From contig NZ_MKGR01000018.1 of the NCBI RefSeq assembly GCF_001908095.1, positions 1 through 64,000 of the forward strand: 64,000 nt of DNA. Reading direction: 5' to 3'. This stretch comes from Xenorhabdus thuongxuanensis (GTDB lineage Bacteria; Pseudomonadota; Gammaproteobacteria; Enterobacterales; Enterobacteriaceae). Below are positions 36,601 through 43,288 of this stretch, one piece after another. A program made the translations under genes and the position numbers. The notes under the pieces were generated by a model that was not told the DNA's origin, made no database searches, and saw only the letters and a program-made list of their open reading frames with translations. The first letter of the stretch is position 1. Each line of letters starts with the position of its first letter.

Positions 36601-39600
36601 CCCCCGGATAAGCTGGGTCCAGCGGTACATAGGCACCACCGGCTTTCAACACCGCCAACAAACCCACCACCCGTGCCGGTGTGCTTGCCATGCAAATCGC
36701 TACCCGCTGATCCGGCTCGATTCCTAGTGCAATCAATTGATGAGCCAACCGATTAGCATCAGCATTCAATTTGGCATAGCTAAGGGTTTTTCCTTCATAT
36801 ACTAATGCTGTGGCACCAGGCGTTTTTTCTACCTGCTGTTCAATCAACTGATGAATGCATAACTGCTCAGGATACGGTTTTTTAGTTGCGTTCCAGGTTT
36901 CCAGCAATAATGTACGTTCCGTTTCAGGCAAAATGTTCAGTGCCCGTACCGGCGTTTCCGGTGCCCGTTCCAACGCGTCTGCCAGACTTGCCAACGCCTG
37001 TTGCATATAACCACATACCCGATCCGGCTCAAACGGCTGTACTACCTGTGCAGTCAATCCCAGAGTAGAACCCCCGTCTTCAACCGACAGCACCAACGGA
37101 TAGTTGGTTCGCTCCTGTTCACCCAAGAATTCGATACCCGGTACAATCTCATGTGGGATCAACGGCTCCTCATTATGCCGGTAGTTCAACAGGGCACTAA
37201 ACAGTGACATGCTACCCGCTACTCCACTGCAACGCTGAGCCAGCGCCAGTGAAGCATGTTCATAATCCAGCAATCTGGCCAGCCGGGACTGTGCCAGCCG
37301 TACACTGTCATGCACCGGCGTGTCATCCATATCCAGTCGCAGCGGCAAAGTATTGATAAACAACCCCATGCCGCTGTCAGCCCCTTCTCCCGCCGCCATG
37401 CGCCCGAACAACACAGTACCAAACACCACTTTTTCCTGACCGCTGGTCTGCGACAGCACCTGCGCCCAGGCCAAATGACACAATGTTGCTACACTGACTC
37501 CCAGACGTTTTGCCTGCTGACGAAGACGGTTATTTAGTTCTGGCGATAACATCCGGTGCGATTGTGTGACTTGCGAACCATCACGATGCACCTCGGTTAG
37601 ACCAAACGGCAGCGTCGGCTCATCCACGTCAGCCAACATGTCAGTAAAGAAGCGAGTATGCTCTGCTTGATTAATATTCAACCGGGCCTGCGCCACCAGA
37701 TTGCGGAAAGGCACCGGTATCGGCAAGTTGTCATCCTGTCCGGCAAGACAAACCTGTACTTCACGGTGCATCACTTCCATTGTCGTATGGTCGCCAATCA
37801 GGTGATGCTGCAATTGCAGCACATGCCAGCGGCCATCGGTTTCCTGCGCTACTGTTTCTTGTGCTACTACAAAGCGCAACAAGGGAGCCTGACTCAGATC
37901 AAAACGATACTGACGTGGGTCAAAATGGTGAGCCAATTGCTCACCCACTGGCCCATCAGCCGGATCCAGAGTCAGTTCAGTGACCGATAAAGGTGCTTGA
38001 CGCCAGACCACCTGCACCGGTGCAGATAATCCCTGCCAGATAAATCCAGTCCGCAGGATATCATGGCGATCAACCACCTGTTGTACTGCTGCCAGATAGC
38101 GATCCAGCAGCATCCTATCAGCAAAAATCATCGGATAGGCCAGCAGATAGGGATCACCTTCCTTCGCCAGCAGATGATGGAACAAGATACCGTCCTGCAA
38201 CGGCGACAGGGCATAGATATCCTGAACATTAGCGATCCCGCCCGGCACCTGTTCAACAATGTGGTCAATCTCAGACTGGGTCAGATCAATTAGCGGCAAC
38301 ATTGCGGGTGTCAGCACGGTGGTCGCTGGGGTAATGACATTCGGCGGTACGACTACAGCCTGATGTTGCTCCAATGTCTGAGCCAATTCTGACAGCACCG
38401 GACACTGGAACAGGTTACGGGCGGCCAGTGTCAATCCCAGATTGTGCAGGCGTTCAATCATCCGTACTCCGAGCAAAGAGTGACCGCCCAGCGCAAAGAA
38501 ACTGTCATGTCGGCTAATTCGCTCAATACCCAGTAATTCGCGCCAAAGGGTTGCCAGAACAATCTCTTTCTCTCCTAGCGGCGCTTCATAAACCTGACGA
38601 GCGAAGGCGTTCTCCCCCGGTGCCGGCAATGCCCTGTGATCCAATTTACCATTCGGTGTCAATGGAAATTCATCCAGACGCACAAAGGCCACCGGTATCA
38701 TATAATCCGGCAACCGTGCACTCAGGTGTTCACGTAGGCGAGCGGCCAATTCGTCATTCTCTTGGGTCAGCACATAGGCAACCAGTTGTTTGTCCTGCCC
38801 CTCCCCTAACGCCAGCACCACAGCTTCACGTATCGCCGGATATTCTACCAATCGAGCCTCAATTTCCTCCGGTTCAATCCTGAAACCACGGATTTTCACC
38901 TGCTGATCGTTACGGCCCAGGAATTCTAGATTGCCGTCCGGCAAATAGCGGGCTAAATCTCCGGTGCGGTACATACGCGCATTCGGTTTATCGCTAAATG
39001 GATCTGTGAGAAAGCGTTCAGCGGTCAATTCAGGGCGATTGAGATAACCGCAAGCTACTCCGTCACCCCCGATATAAATCTCACCGGTTATCCCCAATGG
39101 CACCGGTTGACCATCAGTATCCAGTAAATAAATCCGGGTGTTGGCAATGGGTCGCCCAATAGGAATAGAAGTCGTACCCGATGTTAATTCGTGAATAGGG
39201 TAGGTCGTGGTAAACGTGGTTCCCTCACTCGGACCATAGGCATTCAATAATTTTTGTGGCGGGTTCTTACGCAGTACTTGAGCAATGACATGCGGATCGA
39301 GGACATCTCCCCCGACCAGCAGCATTTTAAGTTGAGGCAGCACCGGAGATAGCTCCTCCGCCAGCCGGTTAAACAGCCCGACACTCATCCACAGGACCGT
39401 AATGCAATGCGCCTGTAATGCCTGGACAAAATCCCGCGGTGTCAGCAACGTGGTATGATCAATAACTACCAGCGCAGCACCGTTAAGCAGCGGCGCCCAA
39501 ACTTCGAAGGTACTGGCATCGAAAGCTGGATTAGCGGCGAAAGCAATCCGGTCATTGGGTTCGATATCAGCATAGCCATTATTGACAACCAACCGGACGA

Positions 39601-40192
39601 CAGCCCGATGAGGCACGATAACCCCTTTTGGTATACCCGTCGAACCGGAGGTGTACATGATATACGCAGGCCCAGCACTGGCACCCAATAAATCAAGATT
39701 ACGGTGATCTTCTGCCCTGATCGGTTCTGTCTCGCAGGTAAGACGGAGCCGCGGGACAACCAATTCAGCCGGGATTTCCGTCTGCATCTCAGTCAACAGT
39801 AATTTGGCGGCACAATCGTTTATCAGCCAGTTTTTCCGTTCATCCGGTACGTTGGGATCGATAGGGACATAAACCGCACCCGCTTTAAGAATAGCTAACT
39901 GAGCCACCACCAGTTCAATTGAGCGTTCTAACAAGATCGCTACATGGTCACCCAGACAAATCCCCTGTTCAATCAATTGACAAGCCAAACCGTTGGCCCG
40001 GGCGTTCAGTTCCGCATAGCTCAGGGTCTGATCCCCAGCGATTAACGCAACGGCAGTCGGGGTTTTCTCTGTCTGTTGTTCAAACAACTGGTGAATACAT
40101 ACATGGCCAGGATATGGGATTTCCGTGGCGTTCCAAGTTTCCAGCAACCCCACTTTAAGGGTATTTTCCTTGCTGGTAATACTGTCTTTCAT
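24629..40192 (-). CDS. Five-module nonribosomal peptide synthetase, GxpS (GameXPeptide)-like
   Basis: A 5187-residue NRPS. Approximate order: A1 (30-520), T1 (Ser ~572), C2 (640-1080), A2, T2 (~1655), C3 (1690-2130), A3, T3 (~2709), C4 (2775-3210), A4, T4 (~3789), C5 (3855-4290), A5, T5 (S4860), thioesterase (4910-5187). TE catalytic S4987 lies in GYSAGG and H5157 in PGDHF. C2, C4 and C5 carry the dual epimerisation/condensation signature (PLQDGILFHHLL..EGDPY) and HHLIGDH. C3 is LCL-like (LSFAQQRLWFLAQ, HHIVSDG). This predicts D residues at positions 1, 3 and 4. The A1 code reads DAFWLGATFK (valine-like). A2-A5 all read DAWCIGAVCK, hydrophobic or aromatic (Leu/Phe-like). Order and stereochemistry equal those I recall for GxpS, which makes cyclic GameXPeptides. 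That product is inference. Confidence 0.9.
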   Translation of the reverse strand: MKDSITSKENTLKVGLLETWNATEIPYPGHVCIHQLFEQQTEKTPTAVALIAGDQTLSYAELNARANGLACQLIEQGICLGDHVAILLERSIELVVAQLAILKAGAVYVPIDPNVPDERKNWLINDCAAKLLLTEMQTEIPAELVVPRLRLTCETEPIRAEDHRNLDLLGASAGPAYIMYTSGSTGIPKGVIVPHRAVVRLVVNNGYADIEPNDRIAFAANPAFDASTFEVWAPLLNGAALVVIDHTTLLTPRDFVQALQAHCITVLWMSVGLFNRLAEELSPVLPQLKMLLVGGDVLDPHVIAQVLRKNPPQKLLNAYGPSEGTTFTTTYPIHELTSGTTSIPIGRPIANTRIYLLDTDGQPVPLGITGEIYIGGDGVACGYLNRPELTAERFLTDPFSDKPNARMYRTGDLARYLPDGNLEFLGRNDQQVKIRGFRIEPEEIEARLVEYPAIREAVVLALGEGQDKQLVAYVLTQENDELAARLREHLSARLPDYMIPVAFVRLDEFPLTPNGKLDHRALPAPGENAFARQVYEAPLGEKEIVLATLWRELLGIERISRHDSFFALGGHSLLGVRMIERLHNLGLTLAARNLFQCPVLSELAQTLEQHQAVVVPPNVITPATTVLTPAMLPLIDLTQSEIDHIVEQVPGGIANVQDIYALSPLQDGILFHHLLAKEGDPYLLAYPMIFADRMLLDRYLAAVQQVVDRHDILRTGFIWQGLSAPVQVVWRQAPLSVTELTLDPADGPVGEQLAHHFDPRQYRFDLSQAPLLRFVVAQETVAQETDGRWHVLQLQHHLIGDHTTMEVMHREVQVCLAGQDDNLPIPVPFRNLVAQARLNINQAEHTRFFTDMLADVDEPTLPFGLTEVHRDGSQVTQSHRMLSPELNNRLRQQAKRLGVSVATLCHLAWAQVLSQTSGQEKVVFGTVLFGRMAAGEGADSGMGLFINTLPLRLDMDDTPVHDSVRLAQSRLARLLDYEHASLALAQRCSGVAGSMSLFSALLNYRHNEEPLIPHEIVPGIEFLGEQERTNYPLVLSVEDGGSTLGLTAQVVQPFEPDRVCGYMQQALASLADALERAPETPVRALNILPETERTLLLETWNATKKPYPEQLCIHQLIEQQVEKTPGATALVYEGKTLSYAKLNADANRLAHQLIALGIEPDQRVAICMASTPARVVGLLAVLKAGGAYVPLDPAYPGERLGHILNDAAPSIILADETGQVALGEEALVGLSLIDPNTLLDPNTFSDQTDSNPQVAALTSRHLAYVIYTSGSTGVPKGVMVEHRGLVNLIRDKIVQFGIHSGNRVLQFASFGFDASVWETMMALTGGASLVIPADTVRQDPYRLWHYLEEQAVTHACLTPALLRDGVDLPALTIKPTVILGGEAPSPALLQTLNRQATLFNAYGPTEITVCATHWRCPLNYTEALVPIGRPTANTPIYLLNDYCQPVPLGAVGELYIGGAGVTRGYLNLPDLTDERFLADPFSDAIDARMYRTGDLARYLPDGNLVFVGRHDQQVKIRGFRIEPGEIEARLTEYPAVREACVLALDDGQDKRLIAYVVAEEDNGLAARLREHLSAILPDYMVPAAFVRLDAFPLTPNGKLDRRALPEPEQNAFARQVYAAPQGETETALAAIWSELLGIEQISRYDNFFALGGHSLLAVRVMNRIAAFGVELPLVALFTSPSLAAFAERIRVQRNEGRNRLSEIIPVPRDSVLPLSFAQQRLWFLAQFDGVSDTYHIPLVLHLRGQLNITAWQQALNRLFARHEALRSVFIMTDGQPQVELLPAESGLPVKQYDLRNVPEADAQLKLLCAQEAEMPFDLACGPLIRCALIQRADEDYTFLLTQHHIVSDGWSLGILKSELSALYSACLNEQPDPLPSLVIQYPDYAAWQRKVFSVEGLQAQSDYWQRTLADAPVLLELPTDRPRPSRQSFTGGRIPVQIDAVLVQALKQLGQQHGATLFMTLLTAWAALLSRLSGQDDLVIGIPSANRNRREIEPLIGFFVNTLALRINLSGTPDMVTLLRRVRQTILGAQAHQDLPFEQVVEIVQPPRRPEHTPLFQVMFAWQESDTEEWQLPRLAVTPVVQGYDIAKFDLQLELTEKAGEVVGELNYSSALFDPETIERQVGYLQALLRAMVNHPQQSVTTVDILSSTERALLLETWNAVVAPYPEQLCVHQLIEQQVERTPHAIAVKYENQTLNYAELNARANRLAHQLMALGVIPDQPVAICVARSPERIVGLLAVLKAGGAYVPLDPAYPGERLAYLLTDAAPTVLLADHIGRAALGEEALKTLTVLDPNALPDTDQPDNNPQVPDLTSRHLAYVIYTSGSTGRPKGVMIEHQSLVNLTLEHIAQFDVGVTSRMLQFASFGFDASVWEIMMALGSGAMLVIPTETIRQDPHHLWHYLEEQSVTHACLTPALLRDGVDLPALTIKPTVILGGEAPSPTLIQTLNRQATLFNAYGPTEITVCATTWNCPSDYTGGLIPIGRPAVNKRVYLLDKHGQPVPLGAVGELYIGGVGMARGYLNRPELTAERFLTDPFSHQPDARMYRTGDLARYLPDGNLVFVGRNDQQVKIRGFRIEPGEIETRLIEHPAVSEALVVALGDGQNKRLVAYVVAQTDDGLAASLREYLSAQLPDYMVPTAFVRLDEFPLTPNGKLDRQALPAPDQHAFARQVYEAPQGEIEHALATIWSELLEVEQISRHDSFFALGGHSLLAVRMIERLRRMGLGVSIQTLFEHPTLSVLAQSLAQHCEIRIPDNGITPDMMTLTPDMLPLIDLTQLEIDCIVDQISGGMANIQDIYALSPLQDGILFHHLLANEGDPYLLITQQAFADRTLLDRYLAAVQQVVDRHDILRTAFIWEGLSAPAQVVCRQVPLFITELTLDPADGSISDQLAQRFDPCQHRIDLSQAPLLRFVIAQDTDGRWILLQLLHHLIGDHTTLEVMNNEVRAYLTGRGDSLPIPVPFRHLVAQARLGTGQPEHTRFFTDMLAAVDEPTLPFGLTEVHHDGSQVAESHRMLPPALNSRLRNQARRLGVSVAALCHLAWAQVLSRTSGQKHVVFGTVLFGRMQAGEGADNGMGLFINTLPLRLDIDETPVQESVQAAHSRLAGLLAHEHASLALAQRCSGVASGTPLFNALLNYRHNTQPATVDEIIGGIEFLGAQERTNYPFVLSVEDGGSDLGLTAQVVQPFDPERICGYMQQALESLTEALEQAPEMPVQRLEILPETERTLLLKTWNATETAYPDQLCIHQLFEQQVENAPDATALVYENQSVSYAELNIRANRLAHQLIALGIVPDQRVAICMASSPARIVGLLAILKAGGAYVPLDPAYPCERLIHILTDAAPAILLADNTGRSALNEQILSQQIVLDPNSLPDQPDTDQPDNNPHVAELSSCHLAYVIYTSGSTGTPKGVMVEHCGLVNLIQDKISQFAIHPHSRMLQFASFGFDASVWEIMMTLGSGASLAIPDDAVRQEPRRLWHYLEEQSVTHACLTPALLRDGADLPAMTIKPTLILGGEAPGVALLQALRGKATVFNAYGPTEITVCATAWRCPSDYQDGPIPIGRPTANTCIYLLDTCGQPVPLGTVGELYIGGAGVARGYLNRPDLTAERFLADPFSDTDNARMYRTGDLVRYLPDGNLVFIGRNDQQIKIRGFRIEPGEIEARLTEHAAVREAQVLALGDGQDKRLVAYVVVETVVAETDDGLVNRLREHLSASLPDYMIPTAFVRLDAFPLTPNGKLDRRALPMPGEEAFARQIYAAPQGEAETALAAIWHNLLGIEQISRHDSFFALGGHSLLAVRMVERLRNLGFTLAVRDLFQSPVLSELAQTLKLNQGECVPANVITPATTKLTPEMLPLIDLTQPEIDYIIEQIPDGITNIQDIYALSPLQDGILFHHLLANEGDPYLLAGQMAFADRSLLDRYLAAVQQVIDRHDILRTAFIWEGLSVPAQVVCRQVRLSVTELTLDTADGSVSDQLAQHFDPRRYRIDLGQAPLLRFVVAPESDGRWIVLQLMHHLIGDHTALDVMSNEVQAYLDGQENDLPAPAPFRNLVAQARLGVSQEQHIRFFTDMLAEVDEPTLPFGLTEVHHDGSQITESHRMLTAELNERLRSQARRLGVSLAALCHLAWAQVLSRTSGQKQVVFGTVLFGRMAAGEGADNGMGLFINTLPIRLDMDNTPVRDSVQVTHRWLAGLLTHEHASLALAQRCSGVQGGTPLFSTLLNYRHNALPTASNEIMDGVEFLGAQERTNYPFTLSVEDFGEALGLTAQIVQPFDPERVCGYMQQALESLVEALEQAPETPVQMLEILPETEKNLLLKTWNATETAYPDQLCIHQRFEQQVEKNPDATALVYEGQSFSYAELNGYANRLAHQLIELGVQPDQRVAICVKRSPARIAGLLAVLKAGGAYVPLDPAYPADRLAYMLNDAAPWVVLADNTGLTALGEKTLAKLTVLDPNTLPDQPDSNPQVPGLTSRHLAYVIYTSGSTGMPKGVMVEHRGLVNLIQDKISQFDIHPHSRMLQFASFGFDASTWEIMMALCGGATLDIPADTVRQDPCRLWHYLEEQAVTHACLTPALLRDGADLPEINIRPTLILGGEAPSAALLQALRGRFTLFNAYGPTEITVCATTWRCPADYIEALTPIGRPTANTCVYLLDASGQPVPLGAVGELYIGGDGVARGYLNRPDLTAERFLTDPFSQTPNARMYRTGDLVRYLPDGNLVFIGRNDQQVKIRGFRIEPGEIEARLTEYPAVREAIVLALGDGQDKRLIAYVVADEDNGLAARLREHLSAILPDYMVPTAFVRLNAFPLTPNGKLDRRALPEPDQNAFAHQAYEAPQGEVEIALATIWCELLETEQIGRYDNFFALGGHSLLAMRMINLAAGRGLMCTLNNLFQFPVLAELASKITLDPLSQPQSSAIPVQPFGTEPPLFFVPSGMNDYSYIFGLAQHIQSDYPIYALPWPSINEEPVSTLEELAAKMITFMKAVQPKGRYRIYGYSAGGVLAYAIAQQLLHAGETVDFLGLIDTPAPHCFRQQIIQPKLQFLAELAKQSDGEHEEEIAALHQRIDKLNLVQFIAAAQKLELYPANLRPDLIAKRWEQMVNYMQMVKEYEPQALAITLHQFYAREPYPQLPFVTEAALPSFSMEPSLGWKQVMPDSLLQLTSVPGDHFSLMEDSKNKTILAKTLSMALAMNYEAEAV

Positions 40193-40989
40193 TTACTTAT
40201 TACCTCAACGAATCTATCGGATATTTGAAAACTGTTATTCCCAGCAACCATCACAAATATTTTTCTTTTACTTTTAGGAGAAATAACAACGGGCACGCCA
40301 AGCATCGAAAGATACTCAGACAATATTTTTCTCAGGCGCTGGATGTCATAGTCCGGTTAATAACCGCACAGCCAAAAATGATGTGACAATAATTTCCCAG
40401 ACAACGGAATAAATGATTCATTTGATGAACCATAAGAAGGCATTCCATTTTTTCCCTGTTTTTTAGATACGCGTTTTTGATCTACATCAATTTTTTATTA
40501 CGCTGAATTCCATAACTAAATAAAAATGGATCTATTGAATATATCTACTGGCATGAGCGCTAAGTCCTTGCTGTATTTTTTCCATTTGGTATTAGTATTT
40601 GTATGAAATTATTTCAGATTGAAGTGGTTTTTTTATGTTTATAAATAGCCTTCAACAACTTATTTTATAATAATCAAATTACACAACTAATGTAAATCTA
40701 AACGCTAATTATAGTTAATTCCAAAATAAAACCATTTCAAATAAATAATAATTTCATTTAAATAATTTCAAATAAATACTAATATTTCCAAAGCTACTGA
40801 AGAAGTACAATGTATCTCTGATATTCATGGAAGACACTGGCGGGCTGGAAGCTGTTATCACTTGTTCGTGAGAATAGATGTTCAAGATATGCTCAATTTC
40901 TTATTTGAAGCCAATGAATCGTTTCATGGCTTTAACCAAGGATTTTCTACTAATTATTCCCTTTATCTGGATTTATTTTCTTCAGTGTT
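40193..40989. other. AT-rich region upstream of the NRPS gene
   Basis: About 800 bp between the NRPS start and the decayed MFS gene, with no credible complete gene. It holds an FNR-like palindrome at 40477-40490 and a 14-nt direct repeat (ATTTCAAATAAATA) at 40734-40747 and 40765-40778. The NRPS promoter should lie here. Confidence 0.5.
40477..40490. promoter_or_regulatory. FNR-like binding site upstream of NRPS
   Basis: TTGATCTACATCAA matches the FNR consensus TTGAT-N4-ATCAA at all ten fixed positions. It lies about 285 bp upstream of the NRPS start codon. One chance match per several such windows is expected in AT-rich DNA, so functional meaning is unproven. Confidence 0.35.
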
Positions 40990-41735
40990 GAAATTGGACA
41001 CACATCATTAATTTTAATAGCATTTGGCATCCTATTTTTTTATCCACAACTCACATTTCCTGTTTTAGCGGTAATGATGGCTTTGCTCTCCATTGCCTAT
41101 GTTCTTAATTTTATATCGACAGAATCTCTCTTACCTCGAAATATGCCATCGGAAGAATTACCTAAAGCACTTTCTATAGTTCAAGGGGTTGACCAAATTA
41201 CTCAAGTCTTAGGGCCAACACTTGCGGCAACAATTTCTCTTTAATGGGGGTATCAATGCTGTTTTGGTTGTTGCAGGAGGAATTTTTACTATTTCAGCGA
41301 TTAATTATCTTTTTCTGAAATCACGTAATATCAGTGTCAAAGATAAACTCAGTTTCAATTCATTGATTGGATTCTAATAAGAAGGGAGCAAAAGTCCTTT
41401 GGAAAAATAAAGTACTTCTGCATTTGTGTGGATTAACGTGGGTGGTTAATCTGATATATGGTACTGCTCTGGTAGTTAGTGCTTTGTCTGGCATGTTAAT
41501 GACGTTTTCTATCTATTATGTGATGTACCTTTTTGGCTACATGCTATTGATGGCTTTTGACGGTGTTTTCAGTGTCTATTTTCACACCGTCAGAAGTCAG
41601 ATAATTCCTCAAGAACATCTTGGAAAAACAACTGGCTTAATTGGATTAATAAATATGTCCTCTGTCCCAGTTTCATAAACGCATTCCCAACGACAATGGT
41701 ACTTCTCACTGCTGTGAATCTTGTACAATAATTGT
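40990..41735 (+). pseudogene. Decayed MFS exporter (EntS-like MFS_3 type)
   Basis: Fragments of one membrane transporter appear in successive frames. The first reads from EIGHTSLILIAFGILFF to LGPTLAATISL, ending at a stop (41242). Frame +1 then reads GINAVLVVAGGIFTISAINY to a stop at 41375. A third frame covers 41367-41678 (WKNKVLLHLCGLTWVVNLIY ... VRSQIIPQEHLGKTTG). A fourth reads FINAFPTTMVLLTAVNLVQ to about 41731. The LLPRNMPSEELPKA and IIPQEHLGKTTG blocks are typical of MFS_3 drug or siderophore exporters. At least three frame breaks and a missing N-terminus make it non-functional. It may once have exported the NRPS product. Confidence 0.75.
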
Positions 41736-42641
41736 TGTTTTTCCCAGTCTTAATGAAATATCTCGAAAAAACACTTCAATGCCATTATTTCCATAGATAA
41801 ACCACCAAAGAAAAACAGAATACAACTTGGTAAGACAACTCCTACCAAGAAAATATATATCTTATTGTTTTTATTATATAAATAATAAATATCACTCAGT
41901 ATCTCGTAAGAGTACTCCTGCCATTTTCAAAAAAGTCAAAAATGCTAGTGCACTTCATTTTTAGATGAATTTAAAGTCGATTTAGTAGAAAAGGTAATAG
42001 TAAATAATATTTTTAATGAAAATATAGTAGATCATCCGAAACAACCCACCAAAACATTAGAATAATTTTACATAAGTTAAACTAATAAGATTTTATTAAA
42101 AAACAAAACAATTTATACCAAACTGTCTAGTTTAGATTTATAATCCATATGGATAGGATAAAGTAGGATTAAATTTTGGATATGTAATGCTTTTGAAACA
42201 TTAATTCTGGACAACTTGGTGATACTTGAATGACATCAAGTAACATTTTTCCACCATTAATATTATGGTAACGTAACAAAATGTGTGAATAACAAAAAAA
42301 AATCATATATTATAATTACTTAATTATAATAATTCGTAGTATGTAATGAAATTTGACTTAGGTTAAATTATGTAGGATTATGTTTACAGTTTGGTATATT
42401 TTGTCCAGTTTATAACCGTAGGAAAATCATCAACAAGAATGGAATATATCAATAAATACAAGGTTAGATAAAAATTTACTAATTTCTGCATATTTGTATT
42501 AATTAATCAATTAAAAACAATTAAAAATCAACATGATAAATTAATTTAAATACACAAAATTCCATAAGATAGAAATTAGAAATATATTGGTTATTTTTCA
42601 TGCAAGGAGAATAGAAGCTCTGTTTAAGCCGCATCGGTAAC
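41736..42641. other. Long AT-rich non-coding stretch
   Basis: About 900 bp of strongly AT-rich DNA after the MFS pseudogene. Apart from the inverted-repeat pair at 42114 and 42386, I see no gene or RNA signature. It looks like decayed sequence. Confidence 0.5.
42114..42398. mobile_element. Possible MITE: 13-bp terminal inverted repeats
   Basis: TATACCAAACTGT (42114-42126) and its exact complement ACAGTTTGGTATA (42386-42398) bound a 285-bp AT-rich segment without a coding frame. The size and terminal repeats suit a miniature inverted-repeat transposable element, possibly of a TA-target family. No matching transposase is in the window, and no clear target duplication was confirmed. Confidence 0.4.
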
Positions 42642-42815
42642 TCAACCGAAAAAATAGGCAGAGGTAGCCATAAAAACAAGGATTACAGAAATAAGACGAA
42701 TGTCAGAAAACAAAAACGGCAAATCAGGTGGTAACAATAGGCATACCGTGAACGGCAGCGAATCCGTCAAGGCAGGCTCTATTTTACGAGCAACTGGCGG
42801 AGCAGAAATCAAATT
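42642..42815 (-). CDS. Possible small membrane protein, unrecognised
   Basis: A possible 57-58 residue protein starting MNLISAPPVARKIEPALTDS. A good GGAG ribosome-binding site lies 7 bp before the ATG. The C-terminal half is hydrophobic (LLLPPDLPFLFSDIRLISVI). A second open frame of 47 codons (42700-42843, plus strand) covers the same DNA, so at most one is likely real. I do not recognise either with certainty. Small phage-satellite proteins of the Ash/Icd type are one idea to test. It lies just upstream of the XRE regulator gene. Confidence 0.25.
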   Translation of the reverse strand, partial: NLISAPPVARKIEPALTDSLPFTVCLLLPPDLPFLFSDIRLISVILVFMATSAYFFG

Positions 42816-42879
42816 CATTTTAAGCTCCGACAACTTTCCTTGATGACGCCATAACTTACTAATTTTAAAAGGATGAGAT

Positions 42880-43182
42880 ATGGAAGATGCAAACCTATTA
42901 GTCGGAAGTCGTATTCAGAACAAAAGAAAAGAGCAGAGTATTACCGCTACAGCATTAGCAAAGCGAATTGGACTCAGCCAACAGCAACTTTCACGTTACG
43001 AAACGGGAAAGAATCGGATCAACATCACCCATCTTGTTAAAATTTCCTGGATATTAAATACGCCGATTGAATGGTTTTTCGAAGATTGCACACCAGACAA
43101 GAAAGAGGACAATACTGTTAATAAAATTACGGATCAATATATTCCCATTGCCGAGACAATTATAGGCAAAGATGGTTGTTAA
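42880..43182 (+). CDS. XRE-family (Cro/CI-type) transcriptional regulator
   Basis: A 100-residue protein with a helix-turn-helix of the Cro/CI type at about residues 8-65 (VGSRIQNKRKEQSITATALAKRIGLSQQQLSRYETGKNRI). A short charged tail follows. An AAGGATGAG ribosome-binding stretch precedes the ATG. The size resembles phage repressors and the small MrpJ/MrfJ regulators associated with fimbrial operons in related genera, but no fimbrial genes are near. Target unknown. It lies in an accessory, AT-rich neighbourhood. Confidence 0.8.
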   Translation: MEDANLLVGSRIQNKRKEQSITATALAKRIGLSQQQLSRYETGKNRINITHLVKISWILNTPIEWFFEDCTPDKKEDNTVNKITDQYIPIAETIIGKDGC

Positions 43183-43288
43183 ATGAGGCAAGATAAATCC
43201 GTCAGGAGCCTGTTGTGTACTGGTTTCAATTATCCCATTCAGGCTTCTGACTCTTGTCATACGACTCTATTTATATTGCGGCATTTCA

